DNA of 36,642 nucleotides from Deltaproteobacteria bacterium (GTDB taxonomy: Bacteria > Desulfobacterota > B13-G15 > RBG-16-54-18). Where the stretch lies: contig DAOVGN010000047.1 in assembly GCA_030672385.1 (NCBI GenBank), positions 1 through 36,642 of the forward strand, written 5' to 3'. Positions 26,278 through 35,603 of the stretch are shown here, one piece after another. Position numbers and translations under genes: made by a program. Position 1 is the stretch's first letter. Each line of letters starts with the position of its first letter. The notes beneath the pieces were generated by a model, which was not told the origin of the DNA, did no database searches, and was given only the letters and a program-made list of their open reading frames with translations.

Positions 26278-26362
26278 CCTCTCCCCTTTGGGGAGAGGAA
26301 TAAGGTGAGGGGGAAAACCATATCCACCCTCACCCCGACCCTCTCCCGCCAGAGGGAGAGGG
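26278..26362. repeat. REP/BIME-like palindromic intergenic repeat
   Basis: CCTCTCCCC-ttt-GGGGAGAGG; GGTGAGGG/CCCTCACC; CCCTCTCCC-gccaga-GGGAGAGGG. Confidence 0.85.
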
Positions 26363-26403
26363 AGTGATAAAGGATTGTCATCGTTCTGGGTGACGAAGTC
26401 GTC

Positions 26404-27087
26404 ATGAGAAATGAGATAGCAATGGAAATACCAAAAGAGCTATGGGAGGCCATCGAGGATCTACGTTACCTCCTGAGCCGTGGCTATCCGAGAGAGGGCT
26501 CCCTCCAGGCGGTGGGCAACCGATATAACTTCACCCAAGACCTCAGACACCTCTTGCGCCGAGGGGTCTTCCCTGCTCACGTAGCTGAGGCGAGGAGGCG
26601 AAAGATGGTCTCTGTGGAGGAGATCAGGGGGAAGCAGCTTGCCATAGACGGCTATAACGTCATCATCACCTTGGAAAGCGCCCTGAAGGGAAAGACCATC
26701 CTGTTGGCCGACGACGGCTTTATCAGGGATATCTCAGGGGTCTCCGGTGGATATCGAGAGGGCGCGGCAACGACCGAGGCCTTGGGTTTGATCGCCGACC
26801 TTCTGGAGGCCTCAGGACCGGCACAGGTCATCTTCCTCCTCGACTCCCCCATCAGCGGCAGTGGAGAGTTGGCCGCCAGGATCAGGGCCCTCATGAGGGA
26901 GCGGGGGGTTTGTGGGGATGCCTCGGCGGTGAAGGTCCCGGAGCGGATCATGGAGGGATATAAAGGGATTATCGCCAGCAGCGACTCTGCCCTCATCGAT
27001 CAGGCCCAGGGGGTCTTTGATCTCGCTGGTCACCTCATCAGAGAAAAGTTGAAGGCATCTTTTATAGACATGGGGATGAAGAGATGA
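26404..27087 (+). CDS. DUF434/DUF5616-like protein
   Basis: 227 aa; LRYLLSRGYPREGSLQAVGNRYNFTQDLRHLLRRGVFPAHVA...QLAIDGYNVIITLESALKGK...FLLDSPISGSGELAARI. Confidence 0.8.
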   Translation: MRNEIAMEIPKELWEAIEDLRYLLSRGYPREGSLQAVGNRYNFTQDLRHLLRRGVFPAHVAEARRRKMVSVEEIRGKQLAIDGYNVIITLESALKGKTILLADDGFIRDISGVSGGYREGAATTEALGLIADLLEASGPAQVIFLLDSPISGSGELAARIRALMRERGVCGDASAVKVPERIMEGYKGIIASSDSALIDQAQGVFDLAGHLIREKLKASFIDMGMKR

Positions 27088-27285
27088 AGGCCGCCTTAGT
27101 TCACAGTGAAGAGATGAAACGATACGATTTCGGCCCTGGTCAGCGGGGTCTCGGGGATCGAGGTGGACCTGAAAGAACCAACCCCCCTGCCCCCCTGGCT
27201 CGATGAGGAGGTGGGGATGGAGCAGGTGAAACAGGTGGTGGTGGAGGTGAAGGGGCATCTCTCACCATTTTGGAACTGCTTGTAG
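27084..27285 (+). pseudogene. Collapsed AcuC/histone-deacetylase-family gene (N-terminus joined to C-terminus, frameshifted)
   Basis: MKAALVHSEEMKRYDFGPG in frame 1, then ISALVSGVSGIEVDLKEPTPLPPWLDEEVGMEQVKQVVVEVKGHLSPFWNCL* in another frame; catalytic middle absent. Confidence 0.65.
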
Positions 27286-27358
27286 ATACCTGTCCCTAAC
27301 ACCTGAACCTTGACGGTCTCCCCCCGCATGCTTATATTCCCTATAGTCTTGTGAGGAT

Positions 27359-27994
27359 ATGATGTGGGCCTTGGCAGGAATATTCGCAAGCTCTTTTGTA
27401 GTGGGGCTTTCCGGAGCGCTCATGCCAGGGCCGGTCCTCACGGTGACCATCGCCGAGACCACCAGACGGGGTTTCTGGGCAGGCCCTCTGGTTGTACTGG
27501 GTCATGGGATCATTGAATTTGCCCTCTTTGTGGCGTTGGTCCTGGGGCTTGGTAGCCTCCTGCAACAGGACCTCGTCTTTGGAATCGTCGGAACCGGGGG
27601 TGCCGTCGTCCTCATCTTGATGGGGATAGGGATGATGAGGAAAACAAAGGAGGCCACCCTGAAAATTCAGCTTGCAGAGGGAGAACGCAGCAGACCTGTG
27701 CTCGCGGGTATTGTGACCAGTATCGCCAATCCATACTTTATCATCTGGTGGGCGACCATCGGGCTATCGTACATCGCCCTCTCCCAGCAGTACGGGGTAA
27801 AAGGATTGAGCGCCTTCTATTCCGGTCATATCATGGCGGATGTAGCCTGGTATGTCTCCATCGCCGGGGCCATCACCCTGGGCAAAAGGGTCATGGATGA
27901 CCGGACGTATAGATGGATCATCGGCATCTGTGGTGGGTTTCTCCTGATCCTTGGGGTCTACTTCGGTTTCAAGGGTCTGAGTGTGCTGGTCTAA
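27359..27994 (+). CDS. LysE/RhtB family translocator
   Basis: 211 aa; SSFVVGLSGALMPGPVLTVTIAETTRRGFWAGPLVVLGHGIIEFAL; SIANPYFIIWWATIG. Confidence 0.92.
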   Translation: MMWALAGIFASSFVVGLSGALMPGPVLTVTIAETTRRGFWAGPLVVLGHGIIEFALFVALVLGLGSLLQQDLVFGIVGTGGAVVLILMGIGMMRKTKEATLKIQLAEGERSRPVLAGIVTSIANPYFIIWWATIGLSYIALSQQYGVKGLSAFYSGHIMADVAWYVSIAGAITLGKRVMDDRTYRWIIGICGGFLLILGVYFGFKGLSVLV

Positions 27995-28015
27995 AAATAT
28001 TGTAGGAGGTATTTC

Positions 28016-28657
28016 GTGATACTGAAATCATTAGTCGTAGGACCGATTCAGGCAAACTGTTATATCCTGGGGTGCGAGCGGACCAAACAGGCAGCGGTGA
28101 TCGACCCCGGGGATGAGGTGGACCGAATCCTGATTGAGCTGGCCAAAGATGAGCTGCGCCTGGTCTATATCATCAACACCCACGGACACTTCGACCATAC
28201 CGGGGGCAACAAGGCCCTCAAGGAGGCCACCGGTGCCGAACTCCTGATACACCGCGCCGACGCCCCCATGATCACGCATCAGGGAAGCAGTGCAGCGGCC
28301 TGGGGGATGAACGTGCAAAATTCCCCTGCACCGGATCGTTATATCGACGAGGGTGATGTCATCACCTTCGGGGATATCTCCCTGAAGGTCCTCAACACCC
28401 CTGGCCACTCGCCAGGAGGGATCTCGCTCGTCACCGATAAGATGGTCTTTGTGGGGGATACCCTCTTCGCCAGCTCCATCGGCAGGACCGACTTTCCTGG
28501 CGGTGATTACGAAGGGCTCATTCGCGGTGTGCAGACCAAGATCTTCACCCTCGGGGACGATGTGGTGGTCTATCCTGGACATGGACCACAGACCACCGTG
28601 GGACAGGAAAAACAGTACAATCCCTTCTTTGCAGGAGGGGGAATGAGATTATTTTGA
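28016..28657 (+). CDS. MBL-fold hydrolase (glyoxalase II-like)
   Basis: 213 aa; NTHGHFDHTGGNKAL, NTPGHSPGGISLVTDKMVFVGDTLFASSIGRTDFPGGD, VYPGHGPQTTVGQEKQYNPF. Confidence 0.95.
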   Translation: MILKSLVVGPIQANCYILGCERTKQAAVIDPGDEVDRILIELAKDELRLVYIINTHGHFDHTGGNKALKEATGAELLIHRADAPMITHQGSSAAAWGMNVQNSPAPDRYIDEGDVITFGDISLKVLNTPGHSPGGISLVTDKMVFVGDTLFASSIGRTDFPGGDYEGLIRGVQTKIFTLGDDVVVYPGHGPQTTVGQEKQYNPFFAGGGMRLF

Positions 28658-28664
28658 GGCTCAT

Positions 28665-29879
28665 TCATCCCTCCTGGCCTCTCCTAGGCGACAACGATCT
28701 GCCAAGTATAAACAAGGCTGGCAGGGCAAGTACCTGCATCGCCACGGCAAACATAATTACATAACCTATAGATATCTCATACAAAATTCCTATCAACAAG
28801 CTCCCCAAAAACCAGGATGCCCCGTAGGCGGTATTGAAGATACCGTAGGCGAAACCCCTGCGTTCCATCGGTGTCAGATCAGCTATGGCAGCGCGCATAA
28901 TGGTCTCCTGGATCCCCATGACCGCCCCCCAGAGGACCACACCCACGACGGCGAGAGCGTAGCTTCCTGAAAACCCCAGAAAGGGGATGGGGATAGTCAA
29001 GAGCGGCAGGGTGATCAACGAGATAAGGCCGACCCTGTCGTAGGTCTTGCCGATGATGAGGGCCACCACGGCGTCCACACCCATTGCCATGGCGTACAAG
29101 AGGGGTATCTGTATCTCCGGCACCACTGATTGGACCTTCAGGTGATAGGAGATGAGCTGAAAGTTGGCAAAACCCGCCACACTCAGGAAGGCAAAGAGGG
29201 TATATACCCAGAAGGATTTGGGGAGCTTCTTCCTTGTATCAGGTGGCGTCGTATCGTGAGATCGCTCCATCGCCTCTGGCGCGGGGACCTTTCGCCTCGC
29301 TACCGCCAGGACGACCAGGGTCAAGAGGGCAGGCAGCAATAAGATCGTGAAGCCAGTCCGATACCCACCCCGCAGGAAAAAGACGAAGAAAAAGATCAAA
29401 GGGCCGATAAAAGCGCCCACCTGATCCAGGGCCTCGTGGATGCCGAAACCCCAACCCCTGCCCACTTCCTTGGTGGCATAGGAGAGGATGGTATCCCGCG
29501 CCGGAGTCCTGATGGCCTTGCCCATGCGCTCCACAATGATAAAGATGGCAGCCACCTGCCACACACCTGCCAGGGCCAAGAGTGGGATGGACAGAATGAG
29601 GCCGTAGCCGATAAATACGAAAATCCAATATCTGCCCGTGCGGTCGGCCATATATCCGGAGATCAGCCGCAGCGCATAGCCGAGAAACTCCCCCAGCCCT
29701 GCAACCAGGCCGACAACAGCAGCGCTCGCCCCCACGGTGGAGAGAAAGGGGCCGGTGACACTGCGCGCGCCCTCGTAGGTGATATCCCCGAACAGGCTCA
29801 CCATCCCCAGCAGGATGATGAACTGATAAGCCAACCTTCTAGTGTCTTTCATCGGTCTGCTCGATGCTCTTCTCGACAA
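28665..29879 (-). CDS. MFS transporter
   Basis: 404 aa, 12-TM type; FGDITYEGARSVTGPFLSTVGASAAVVGLVAGLGEFLGYALRLISGYMADRTGRYW. Confidence 0.92.
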   Translation of the reverse strand: MSRRASSRPMKDTRRLAYQFIILLGMVSLFGDITYEGARSVTGPFLSTVGASAAVVGLVAGLGEFLGYALRLISGYMADRTGRYWIFVFIGYGLILSIPLLALAGVWQVAAIFIIVERMGKAIRTPARDTILSYATKEVGRGWGFGIHEALDQVGAFIGPLIFFFVFFLRGGYRTGFTILLLPALLTLVVLAVARRKVPAPEAMERSHDTTPPDTRKKLPKSFWVYTLFAFLSVAGFANFQLISYHLKVQSVVPEIQIPLLYAMAMGVDAVVALIIGKTYDRVGLISLITLPLLTIPIPFLGFSGSYALAVVGVVLWGAVMGIQETIMRAAIADLTPMERRGFAYGIFNTAYGASWFLGSLLIGILYEISIGYVIMFAVAMQVLALPALFILGRSLSPRRGQEG

Positions 29880-30259
29880 ATGGTCAGGTCTTACTTGCCG
29901 AAGTATACACGATATACGCTTGTCCTATAAGGGTAGAATAATGTTGTAAGTGGAACGCTTCTCGAATCTGATCAAGGAGCTTTGTTCGGCGTTTTTCCAT
30001 CCTCTTAATCTCTCGATCTGCCAGCGGGATTACGGTTCATCAAACTTATCAAACAACATCTCCTTTTTCTTGACTTTACTGATTTTATTACTTAAAATAG
30101 TTACAATAAGAGACAAAACATTGCAATGCCCCATCATTTGCTATTCTCATTGAGTTATACACAAGCTTTACAGAATTTTCATTCTATATTTTAGGATGAA
30201 ATACGGAAAATCTTCTGTATATTAATTGTTAGGTTCCAAAATTAGGTAGAGATTAATCG

Positions 30260-31258
30260 ATGAAAGTTATAGAGTGGTTCACTCAAGGAAAGCGACTGGA
30301 AGTCTTAACGTTGATTGTGTTAGTAATTGGTTGGCTTGGAAATTACTTCTTAGTTCAACGCTATGCCGCAAGAGTGAGCGAAGCGAAGTTTTCTAAAGAA
30401 ACAGCCCTGTTAATCAGCGAATTACAACCAAAAGTATCTGCTAATATAAATGGATTTATGTATCGAGACGGTAGAGCGGAAATCTTTTACAATATAGAAA
30501 ACGCCGGCATACATTCCGTCACAATAAGTCGACAAAAAAGCGAATTTTGGCCTGACAACCGCTTAGAAGATCAATATATAGATGGTAAGAACTACGAGAT
30601 TTCGCATCCCAGAACATTTAGCTTGCCTCCTGGACAAAAAATTACACACGCCATCTACGTTAATTTCATATCAGGGCAAAAACCGAAGGCTAGCTTCTAC
30701 TCCAAAATACTTTTTAAATATCAGACGAACCCCACTGTTGTAAATATTTACGCAAAACAGTTAAAAGCACATGTTAGCGATGAACAACTATCAGAATTAT
30801 CCACGTTTTATCAAGGGCAGGAGGGGTATATAGGAATTAGTTATGCAACATCACCAAACGAACCTCAAATAGTTATTCAGATAGACGGCAAGCAAATAAA
30901 AAGTGGCATACAGAATGGTGCTAAATATATAGGAGGTACCATTCACATTGCAAATAATGGTGGTGCACTCGCTACACTGATCCTGGAAAACGGTCCTCTT
31001 ATGGTAACTCCTGTTACCTTTTCGGATGGAAATGGAATAAAACTCGGCGACACACGACGATATGGCATCTTTGGAGACGTTACGTTAAAACAGCCATACC
31101 TAACGTCTTACTCTATTCATGGAGGAAATAGGAAGTCTTTCCCATACCTTGTTCTGGTTGAATCTGCGGGAATCTACTATGTTGATTTCAGAATCCAGCA
31201 GCCAGGGCACAATTATACCCAGACTTGGTCAGGAAGTACGTACGTAGTTGTGAAGTAA
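30260..31258 (+). CDS. Hypothetical membrane-anchored protein
   Basis: 332 aa with one N-terminal TM (LEVLTLIVLVIGWLGNYFLVQRY); family not recognised. Confidence 0.75.
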   Translation: MKVIEWFTQGKRLEVLTLIVLVIGWLGNYFLVQRYAARVSEAKFSKETALLISELQPKVSANINGFMYRDGRAEIFYNIENAGIHSVTISRQKSEFWPDNRLEDQYIDGKNYEISHPRTFSLPPGQKITHAIYVNFISGQKPKASFYSKILFKYQTNPTVVNIYAKQLKAHVSDEQLSELSTFYQGQEGYIGISYATSPNEPQIVIQIDGKQIKSGIQNGAKYIGGTIHIANNGGALATLILENGPLMVTPVTFSDGNGIKLGDTRRYGIFGDVTLKQPYLTSYSIHGGNRKSFPYLVLVESAGIYYVDFRIQQPGHNYTQTWSGSTYVVVK

Positions 31259-31312
31259 TTGATAGTCGGATAGGGGTCTAGTCGGGAAGAAGCCGGGATT
31301 GAATCTTTACGC

Positions 31313-31396
31313 TTGACAAAACCGTGAGCAAAAAACCGAACCCCTCATAGCAGTGGACGTGGTAACCTGGACAGTAGAACCTCATTCTTAGACCAA
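31313..31396 (+). repeat. Dispersed intergenic repeat, copy 1
   Basis: TTGACAAAACCGTGAGCAAAAAACCGAACCCCTCATAGCAGTGGACGTGGTAACC...TTAGACC; shared core with copies at 31857 and 34860. Confidence 0.85.
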
Positions 31397-31407
31397 CGGG
31401 GAACAGT

Positions 31408-31854
31408 ATGAATAATTCTCGTAAGATCAATCTTAAGGCAATCTTGATAGGTTTTTTTGTGGATATTGGCGGCACGACACTGGCCAGTTTTGTTTACGCA
31501 CTCATAATGGGTATTATATTGGCTGTGCAGGGAGTCCCTCCAACTGAGATCGAGGCCAAAATGGCTCAGGGCCCTGCTGTTTACCTCAGCAGTCTTGTTA
31601 TCGGTTTTGTCTTTACCTTTTTGGGAGGGTATGTTGCTGGACGCATTGCCAAAACCGCTGAGGTTTTGCACGGAGGTATGGTAGGGGTCATCGGCGTTCT
31701 GCTCGGTTTGGCGCTTTACACTCCCTTGAATTTCAGTGCCTATCCTGTGGGGTTCACGATGGTTGGATTTGCCCTTGCGATTCCCCTTGCCCTTCTCGGA
31801 GGGTATGTCGCAAAAAGCAAAAATGAGGAAGGAAAAGCGGAATTGCATCTCTAA
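31408..31854 (+). CDS. Hypothetical membrane protein
   Basis: 148 aa, about four TM helices; MNNSRKINLKAILIGFFVDIGGTTLASFVYALIMG. Confidence 0.8.
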   Translation: MNNSRKINLKAILIGFFVDIGGTTLASFVYALIMGIILAVQGVPPTEIEAKMAQGPAVYLSSLVIGFVFTFLGGYVAGRIAKTAEVLHGGMVGVIGVLLGLALYTPLNFSAYPVGFTMVGFALAIPLALLGGYVAKSKNEEGKAELHL

Positions 31855-31856
31855 TC

Positions 31857-31960
31857 TTGACAAAACCGTGAACACAAAACCGAACCCATCATCACAGCAG
31901 ATGTGGTAAACCGCTCTACTGATCTCCAGCGTCAGAAACCAAAAACCAAATAGTAATATG
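31857..31960 (+). repeat. Dispersed intergenic repeat, copy 2
   Basis: TTGACAAAACCGTGAACACAAAACCGAACCCATCATCACAGCAGATGTGGTAAACCGCTCTACTGATCTCCAGCGTCAG...ACCAAATAGTAATATGCC. Confidence 0.9.
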
Positions 31961-31974
31961 CCAAAATTATTAAG

Positions 31975-32022
31975 GGTAAGGTACTACTTTAAGCCACCAG
32001 AGGTATAAAATGGTACCTTACC
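31975..32022. repeat. Long-loop inverted repeat
   Basis: GGTAAGGTAC (31975-31984) / GTACCTTACC (32013-32022), followed by ATTGTTTTTTAATTTTT. Confidence 0.6.
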
Positions 32023-32106
32023 ATTGTTTTTTAATTTTTAAGATTATGTGGTAATATGCCAATAGAATGATAGTGTCCCTTGGAATAATGACTGAGGAGA
32101 CAAACA

Positions 32107-34434
32107 ATGAATAAACAATTCGAAACCCGAAATATGCAATCCGCAATTGTTAAAGTCCTGTTGATCGAGGACAGCTCCAAATACACTGAAGTAATACGAA
32201 TAATGCTGGACAGGGTACAGGGCACCCAATTTGATTTGGTGTGTGCCAGACGGCTCTCGAGGGGACTGGAAAGCCTTGGCGAGGGAGGGGTCGATGTGGT
32301 CCTGTTAGATCTCAAGTTGCCAGACAGCCAGGGGCTTGACACGTTCGACAGGGTGTATGCACAAGCACCAAGCGTGCCGATCATCGTGATGACTGTAACT
32401 GACAATGATGAGCTGGCAGTAAGAGCAGTTCAGAAAGGCGCGCAGGACTATCTGGTCAAAGATCAGGTGGATAGCAAATTGCTGGTGCGCGCCATACGCT
32501 ATGCCATCGAGCGCAAGCGGGTGGAGGAAGCGCTGAAGGAAACAAACATATTTTTGCAGAACATCTTGGAAAGTTCTTCCTATATTTCCATCTTGTACAC
32601 CGATCTGGAGGGCAATATCCTCTATTGGAATAAAGGCGCTGAAGACATGTTTGGATACAAGGTTGAAGAGGTCGTTGGCCGTTGTAAAACAGATATATTA
32701 TACCCAGATGATGAAGAGGAGACAAAAAAGAAAATAGAAGAGGTCAGGTCATTTATATTGAAAAATAAACAGGGGATAAGTTGCGAGGTTTGGGAGGTAA
32801 CGAAAGATGGACGCAAGCTATGGGTCAATTTGAATTTGACCCCCAGGTTCGATGAGAATGACCAGGTGATAGGGATTTTAGGTATTGGACAAGATATCAC
32901 CGAGCGCAAGCGGATGGACGAGATGCTGCTAACAGCTGCTCAGGAATGGCGGACTACGTTCGATGCCATTAGCGATGTTATTTGTCTGATCGACTCAGAA
33001 AGAAGGATTATTCGATGCAACAATGCTATGACGCATTTCCTTCAAAAATCGTTCAATGATATTATCGGCCGCACCTGTTGTAAACTTGTGCACGGCACGT
33101 CAGAACCCATCGAAGGTTGTCCCTTTGAGCGCATGCAGAAGACTCGCCGCAGCGAGACCATGGTTTTGCCAATAGATGCCCGGTGGTTCAACATCTCTGT
33201 TGATCCGTTGCTGGATGAAGGCGGCAATCTCATTGGTGGGGTTCATATTATGTCCGATATCACCAAGGAGAAAGAGATAGACAGGATGAAATCTGAGCTT
33301 ATCTCTAAGGTATCTCATGAATTGCGCACTCCTTTAACTACAATTAAAGAGGGAATTTCCCTTGTCTTCGATGGCACCTTGGGTCAAATCAACGCAGATC
33401 AGGAGGAAGTTCTCGCGATAGCCAAGAAAGATATTGATCGGTTAGCCCGATTAATAGGGAATCTTTTAGATGTCTCCAAGATTGAAACCGGGAAAGTGGA
33501 GTTGAAAAAATCATCGGTGAACATCTCATCTTTAGTCGAAGAGGTGCTCGTGTCATTTCAGAAACAAATCGAGAAAAAAAACATTACGCTCGAGACTCGC
33601 TTGAAGGGAGAAATGCCACCTCTCTATATTGATCCAGATAAGATCAGCCAGGTCCTGACCAATTTAGTTTCAAACAGCATTAAGTTCACCCCCGAAAGTG
33701 GCCACATTACGTTAGGGATAAAAGATAAAAGGGAAGAGATAGAGATAAGCGTTAAGGATACAGGTTTAGGAATTGCCAGAGAAAATATTCCTGAGTTATT
33801 TGATCGGTTCTCTCAGTTTAATCGAGTCTATGGTCCAGGAGAAAGGGGAACGGGGTTAGGATTGGCCATATCGAAGGAGATCGTCGAGATGCATGGAGGG
33901 AAGATATGGGTTGAGAGTGAGCTTGGTAAAGGAAGCACATTTACTCTTAGCTTACCCAGACTCAGTCAGGATGAGATCTTTCGGGAATATCTGACCAACG
34001 GGTTAAGAGAGGCAGAAGTGAAGGATTGCCCCTTGTCCCTGATCGTTATTTGTATGAAGAATGTTGAAAAGATTGAAAGAGATTATACAGATGTAAAGGT
34101 CTTTGCGATCTTGCAGGAGACTGAAGAAGTCATTGTGAGGACCCTGCGCCGAAAGAGTGATATCGTCTCCCGATATAAATATGGTGAGATTATCATAGCG
34201 ATATTGATGGATACGGCGAGGAGAAACGCCCTCTCTATTAAGGAGAGGATTGGGCAGGCGATTGAGGCTGAGATTCGAGAGAAAGGATGGCCAAAAGATA
34301 TAGAACTCATCTTAGATGTCGTCACGTATCCTGATGATGCCACGAATGAGGTGGATATGATTAATAAAATCTCGAAGGGGTTTTGGGTTGAGGAAATAAG
34401 TGACGAAGGAAGTAAAGGAGGAAAAGATGGATAA
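32107..34434 (+). CDS. Sensor kinase: REC-PAS-PAS-HisKA-HATPase with C-terminal degenerate GGDEF-like domain
   Basis: 775 aa; DVVLLDLKLPDSQGLDTFDR; KVSHELRTPLTTIKEGISLV; NLVSNSIKFTPESG; GERGTGLGLAISKEIVEMHGGKIWVES; tail RRKSDIVSRYKYGEIIIAILMDTARRNAL. Confidence 0.95.
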   Translation: MNKQFETRNMQSAIVKVLLIEDSSKYTEVIRIMLDRVQGTQFDLVCARRLSRGLESLGEGGVDVVLLDLKLPDSQGLDTFDRVYAQAPSVPIIVMTVTDNDELAVRAVQKGAQDYLVKDQVDSKLLVRAIRYAIERKRVEEALKETNIFLQNILESSSYISILYTDLEGNILYWNKGAEDMFGYKVEEVVGRCKTDILYPDDEEETKKKIEEVRSFILKNKQGISCEVWEVTKDGRKLWVNLNLTPRFDENDQVIGILGIGQDITERKRMDEMLLTAAQEWRTTFDAISDVICLIDSERRIIRCNNAMTHFLQKSFNDIIGRTCCKLVHGTSEPIEGCPFERMQKTRRSETMVLPIDARWFNISVDPLLDEGGNLIGGVHIMSDITKEKEIDRMKSELISKVSHELRTPLTTIKEGISLVFDGTLGQINADQEEVLAIAKKDIDRLARLIGNLLDVSKIETGKVELKKSSVNISSLVEEVLVSFQKQIEKKNITLETRLKGEMPPLYIDPDKISQVLTNLVSNSIKFTPESGHITLGIKDKREEIEISVKDTGLGIARENIPELFDRFSQFNRVYGPGERGTGLGLAISKEIVEMHGGKIWVESELGKGSTFTLSLPRLSQDEIFREYLTNGLREAEVKDCPLSLIVICMKNVEKIERDYTDVKVFAILQETEEVIVRTLRRKSDIVSRYKYGEIIIAILMDTARRNALSIKERIGQAIEAEIREKGWPKDIELILDVVTYPDDATNEVDMINKISKGFWVEEISDEGSKGGKDG

Positions 34435-34834
34435 AAAAAGGATTTTAATTGTAGATGATGAGCCTGATTTTGTGAGAGTGACCCAGTTCAGGTTAGAAGC
34501 AGCAGGATACGAGGTCGTGGTTGCCTTTGATGGGATACAAGGTGTGCGAACTGCTCATCAGGAGAAGCCTGATTTAATCATTTTGGACATCATGATGCCG
34601 GCCATGCATGGACATAAGGTATGTGAGACGTTGAAAAAGTCAGCGCGAACCTGGACTATCCCGATTATTTACCTCACTGCCAAAGGCAGTAAAGAAGATG
34701 AGGAATTGGCGTATAAACTGGGAGCAGAATACTTCCTAACAAAACCTTGCGATCCCCAGACTTTCTTGGAAAGCATCAAAAAGGCATTAGAACCAAGTAC
34801 AAAATTAGAAAGAGCAGAAGAAAAAGAATCTTAG
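34427..34834 (+). CDS. Single-domain (CheY-like) response regulator
   Basis: MDKKRILIVDDEPDFVRVTQFRLEAAGYEVV...DLIILDIMMPAMHG...PIIYLTAKG...AEYFLTKP; AAAGGAGG SD; overlaps the kinase gene end. Confidence 0.95.
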   Translation: MDKKRILIVDDEPDFVRVTQFRLEAAGYEVVVAFDGIQGVRTAHQEKPDLIILDIMMPAMHGHKVCETLKKSARTWTIPIIYLTAKGSKEDEELAYKLGAEYFLTKPCDPQTFLESIKKALEPSTKLERAEEKES

Positions 34835-34859
34835 GGGGGAGATCGGTCGAATCTTTGGT

Positions 34860-34958
34860 CTTGACAAATCCGTGGGCACAAAACCGAACCCCTCATCACA
34901 GCGGATGCGTTAAACCGCGCCGCTGATATCCAGCTTTAGAGACCAAATAGTAATATGC
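34860..34958 (+). repeat. Dispersed intergenic repeat, copy 3
   Basis: CTTGACAAATCCGTGGGCACAAAACCGAACCCCTCATCACAGCGGATGCGTTAAACCGCGCCGCTGATATCCAGCTTTAGAGACCAAATAGTAATATGC. Confidence 0.9.
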
Positions 34959-35509
34959 TAAAGTCATTAATTATAAATCGCCTTCAAGACCTGAGATTTA
35001 GTCTTGTAACTCGACCTACGGGTTCAGATATTGTCTTTAGTATCATAGTATTTTTAATCTATATGGTTAGTGCACTTGCCATTGGATTCATCAGTGGCTT
35101 TTTCACGTTCGGCCTGCTCAAAGCAAAGTACTGGCTTCTTATAATACTCCCTGTTTCGCTCTTAATTTTTCCCTCTTTTGTAGAGGAATTGTTCTTTCGT
35201 GTCTTATTACTCCCTCATAAAAGAAATAAAATGAGTAATCAAAAAATTATCCTTTATGCTTTAGTAAGCATCTTTTTATTTGTAGTGTGGCACCCATTAA
35301 ATGCTTCAACAATAAACCCTGCTGCTTATCCAATTTTTACGAATGCTACTTTCCTTTGTATTGCAGCGTTAATGGCTATTGCTTGTACCGTCACGTATTT
35401 AAAATCAGGATCAATTTGGATTCCAGTGGTAATCCATTGGCTTACTGTTCTATTCTGGGTATTTTTATTAAGTGGTAGAAATTTAATTTTAGATTGCACT
35501 ACCTATTAA
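34955..35509 (+). CDS. CPBP family intramembrane glutamic endopeptidase (CAAX-protease-like)
   Basis: 184 aa multi-TM; FVEELFFRVLLLPH (EExxxR motif), FLFVVWHPLN, GSIWIPVVIHWLTVLFWVF. Confidence 0.85.
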   Translation: MLKSLIINRLQDLRFSLVTRPTGSDIVFSIIVFLIYMVSALAIGFISGFFTFGLLKAKYWLLIILPVSLLIFPSFVEELFFRVLLLPHKRNKMSNQKIILYALVSIFLFVVWHPLNASTINPAAYPIFTNATFLCIAALMAIACTVTYLKSGSIWIPVVIHWLTVLFWVFLLSGRNLILDCTTY

Positions 35510-35525
35510 ATAACGCTTTCATTAT

Positions 35526-35583
35526 TCTAACATGCCAATCAACGCGGACAACACCTTCGGCGACGATTATTTGCTGAGTTAGA
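35526..35583 (+). repeat. attC-like imperfect palindrome
   Basis: TCTAAC...GTTAGA outer arms (3' arm GTTAGAT fits GTTRRRY); inner GCCAATCAACG / CGATTATTTGC pairs at 8 of 11 positions. Confidence 0.35.
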
Positions 35584-35603
35584 TACGTACGGTGAGTTCT
35601 CCC

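Noticed and set aside
31313-34958. Repeats considered as a CRISPR array or as integron attC sites
   Set aside because: Units are ~100 bp, separated by whole genes and not regularly spaced; no RYYYAAC partner upstream of the GTTAAAC in copy 3, so a classical attC is not supported
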